Of a stretch of DNA of 64,000 bases, positions 62,601-64,000 are shown piece after piece. The translations under genes and the position numbers were made by a program. The stretch's first letter is position 1; each line of letters opens with the position of its first letter. Source of the DNA: Winogradskyella wichelsiae (lineage in GTDB: Bacteria > Bacteroidota > Bacteroidia > Flavobacteriales > Flavobacteriaceae); NCBI RefSeq assembly GCF_013403925.1, contig NZ_JABFDJ010000002.1, positions 434,001-498,000 of the forward strand, given 5' to 3'. The notes beneath the pieces are model-generated. The model was given only the letters and a program-made list of their open reading frames with translations. It did not search any database and had not been told where the DNA came from.

Positions 62601-64000
62601 TGGTGGTCTACAAACCCTTCAGGTGACAAGGAAGCTGCTAAAATGTTAGTGTTTTCAACAGATAAAGAAAAATATAATGTTGGTGAAACGGCTAAATTAA
62701 CGTTCCCTTCTGGTTCTGAAGGAAGAGCTTTAGTTAGTATTGAAAACGGCTCTGAAGTATTGCAACATCAATGGGTAAAAACAAATAAAGGTGAGACTAC
62801 TGTTGATATTCCGGTAACACCAGAAATGGCACCTAATGTGTTTATCAATATTTCATTATTGCAACCACATGCCACCACTTCTAACGATTTACCAATTCGT
62901 TTATACGGTGTAATTCCGATGATGGTAGAAAATCCAGCAACAAAATTAGAGCCTGTAATAGACATGCCAGATGTTATTCAACCAGAGCAATCTTATAAAA
63001 TAGAAGTTTCTGAAAAGAATGATAAAGCCATGACGTATACCATTGCAGTTGTTGAAGAAGGCTTACTAGATTTAACACGTTTTAAAACCCCAAATGCTTG
63101 GGATAGTTTTTATGCCCGTGAAGCTTTAGGTGTAAAAACCTGGGATATTTTTGATGACGTTATTGGTGCTTATTCAGGTAGTATTGATCAGGTATTTGCT
63201 ATTGGTGGTGATGGAAGCGCAGCTGGCGGAAAAAACAAAAAAGCAAATCGTTTTAAACCTGTAGTTACCTATTTAGGACCTTTTCTTTTAGACAAAGGGC
63301 AAACCAAAATACACCAACTTAAAATGCCAAATTATATAGGAGCTGTTCGTACTATGGTTATTGCTGGTAACAATACAACTGAAGCTTACGGAAGTGTTGA
63401 AAAATCAGTTCCGGTTAGAAAACCATTAATGGTATTAGCAACTTTGCCACGTAAATTAAGTCCAGGTGAAAAAGTAACCCTTCCTGTGACTGTTTTTGCC
63501 ATGGAAAATAAAGTAAAAAATGTAAAACTATCTTTAAAATTAAGTGATGGAATTACGGTAAAAGGAAGCGCTACGCAATCTCTAAAATTTGATAAACCAG
63601 ATGAAAAAATGGTGTATTTTGAATTAGATGTTACCAAAGCAAAAGGTGTAAACACTGTGGAAGTGATCGCGACAGGAAATGGTGAAAAATCAACGTACAA
63701 AGTAGAAATTGACGTAGAGAACCCTAATCCTTATACGTCTCGTGTTATGGATTATGAACTAGAAGCTAATGGCAAACAAAATATAGATATTACCACTTTT
63801 GGAGTTACAGGAACAAATTCTGCAACCGTAGAATTCTCAACCTTACCACCAATGGATTTTACAGGCAGGTTACAATACTTGGTTCGTTATCCACACGGCT
63901 GTTTAGAGCAAACAACCTCTAGTGTATTCCCTCAATTATTCTTGGGTGATATCTTTGATTTAACGGCTCAAAAGAAAAAAGAAGTACAGCAAAACATAGA
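59670..64000 (+). CDS. Bacterial alpha-2-macroglobulin lipoprotein (partial, runs off the right edge)
   Basis: ATG at 59670 opens a frame that stays open to the end of the window (at least 1443 residues). It begins with a lipoprotein signal (MNIKKHLILLFILAFAFSC, Cys19). Macroglobulin-type phrases follow, such as GLKGYIYGERGVWRPGDSLF and YTIAVVEEGLLDLTRFKTPNAWDSFYAREALGVKTWD-type segments near residues 1130-1150. The thioester motif is CLEQ at Cys1411 (in YPHGCLEQTTS). Bacterial relatives trap proteases that reach the periplasm, often beside a penicillin-binding protein. The downstream neighbour lies outside the window. Confidence 0.93.
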   Translation, partial: MNIKKHLILLFILAFAFSCKDKTVETDNIFKYKDYISYTTSGLVSVADPIKISLSDSVSGWEINKTLPAELVKITPHVQGELKAMNNHTLLFTPDENLESATEYTVNVDLSDIYKDIPSEFEDYTFQFKTITPSFIVTTQNLQSYSKEWQYLHAQLRSADIISLKQAKQLVSASQNSKSLKLAWNEANENSKFFEFKIDSINRLLEDSNIDVQWDGKAIKAENKGKNSITIPGKNNFTIVNTNIIQSPEQFLSLNFSDPLLKQQNFAGLVSIQGVRNPKYIVDGNVLKVYPNTKLTGDILVEVFKGIKSTDGFKLKNTFSETLTFEELKPQVRLISNGTILPNSDNLKFNFEAVSLSKVDVRIIKIFEDNVLQFLQDYNIDDNNQYSIKKVGRRIAKETITLIQEENQNTGKWKAYSIDLSKYLTSDPGAIYRVELSFKKEYSLYNCDSNATATNIEEDDYYDDYYDDDYYASEDLSEAEEDQLEERYWDNLSYSYRNTNYRWRDRENPCTNSYYNYEGHIVSQNIISSNLGIISKQGTANNYFFAVTNILNTKPESDTKITLYNYQQQELANGTTDDQGILKIDAKNKASFATATKGKSVSYIKLEDGNSLSLSKFDVSGNKLQRGLKGYIYGERGVWRPGDSLFLTFMLNDNANKLPKRHPVKLEITDPVGKLVYRKISIDNLNHFYDFIVPTSTDYKTGNYNATVSVGGATFSKSLKIETVKPNRLKIKIDFEKEILNNNQPLQGDLNVTWLHGAPAKNLKAEVKVKFASTSTSFKGYKNYVFNDPTRTFDSEETNVFEGNLDEEGNATINSRLNIGRNAPGMLTAQFLVRAFENGGDFSLDAFSMPYAPYESFVGLQSPKGNNYGSYFTDENQIFDIATVTAEGKPVQRENVEVKVYKIEWRWWWNSSYDDLSSYVSSSYHRPVQTFSVNTGANGKANFKLNIPEEERGRYLIRVVDPVSGHATGKTAYFYKNWWSTNPSGDKEAAKMLVFSTDKEKYNVGETAKLTFPSGSEGRALVSIENGSEVLQHQWVKTNKGETTVDIPVTPEMAPNVFINISLLQPHATTSNDLPIRLYGVIPMMVENPATKLEPVIDMPDVIQPEQSYKIEVSEKNDKAMTYTIAVVEEGLLDLTRFKTPNAWDSFYAREALGVKTWDIFDDVIGAYSGSIDQVFAIGGDGSAAGGKNKKANRFKPVVTYLGPFLLDKGQTKIHQLKMPNYIGAVRTMVIAGNNTTEAYGSVEKSVPVRKPLMVLATLPRKLSPGEKVTLPVTVFAMENKVKNVKLSLKLSDGITVKGSATQSLKFDKPDEKMVYFELDVTKAKGVNTVEVIATGNGEKSTYKVEIDVENPNPYTSRVMDYELEANGKQNIDITTFGVTGTNSATVEFSTLPPMDFTGRLQYLVRYPHGCLEQTTSSVFPQLFLGDIFDLTAQKKKEVQQNI

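Noticed and set aside
1..64000. tRNA, rRNA, CRISPR arrays, insertion sequences, integrases or prophage genes
   Set aside because: I looked for cloverleaf-like spans, regularly spaced direct repeats, transposase motifs and phage structural genes and found none.

Overview
The window is AT-rich, densely coded and typical of a member of the Bacteroidota, most likely the family Flavobacteriaceae (inference; a marine genus would fit). The signs are promoter -7 boxes of the form TAnnTTTG just ahead of starts, almost no Shine-Dalgarno sequences, a type IX secretion C-terminal domain on a secreted protease, a TonB-dependent receptor tail, an aerotolerance (bat) operon, DUF4286 and DUF1800/DUF1501 genes, and a SulP transporter next to carbonic anhydrases. 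No tRNA, rRNA, CRISPR array, insertion sequence or prophage was seen.

Layout. 1-8 kb: end of a TonB receptor, pth, a large T9SS-exported metalloprotease on the minus strand, ribF overlapping an HTTM membrane protein, and serS. 8-17.5 kb: a small hydrophobic ORF, a TPR protein, a DUF4286 protein, rsmA, mgtE, a dispersed palindromic repeat, a 2-hydroxyacid dehydrogenase, a carotenoid/retinol-type FAD oxidoreductase and small DUF1801, VOC and membrane proteins. 17.5-22 kb (minus): a tight operon of a GNAT, aspartate kinase, a two-domain acyltransferase resembling the ornithine-lipid synthase OlsF, and a CarboxypepD_reg-like protein. 22-35 kb: fbp, a TerB-like protein, mfd with an EamA transporter, a thioredoxin-like protein, an acidic lipoprotein, gpsA, a conserved unknown, a divergent pyruvate-kinase-like protein and pheS.

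35-40 kb: a 118-aa unknown, a CvpA protein, two different beta-carbonic anhydrases and a SulP anion transporter, which together look like a bicarbonate uptake and interconversion set. 39.8-49.3 kb (minus): the aerotolerance cluster, in transcription order MoxR ATPase, DUF58, a BatD-like membrane protein, BatA, BatB, BatC, BatD and BatE, with many genes overlapping or nearly touching. 49.4-54 kb: a DUF4382 lipoprotein, then an aldo/keto reductase, SDR, HD-type and AlbA_2/Schlafen-like run. 53.6-59.3 kb (minus): DUF1501 and DUF1800, a coupled lipoprotein/beta-barrel pair and an ALDH7-type aldehyde dehydrogenase. From 59.67 kb to the right edge runs an unfinished bacterial alpha-2-macroglobulin lipoprotein with a CLEQ thioester motif.

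Most of the window is housekeeping and envelope biology. The parts most worth a second look are the divergent pyruvate-kinase-like protein, the extra BatD-like protein, the SulP leader hairpin and the dispersed repeats. I did not find a clearly new multi-gene system. Several starts offered by the longest open frames look wrong (leader peptides of BatD, BatC, the DUF4382 lipoprotein, the DUF1501 protein and others); corrected starts are given below.
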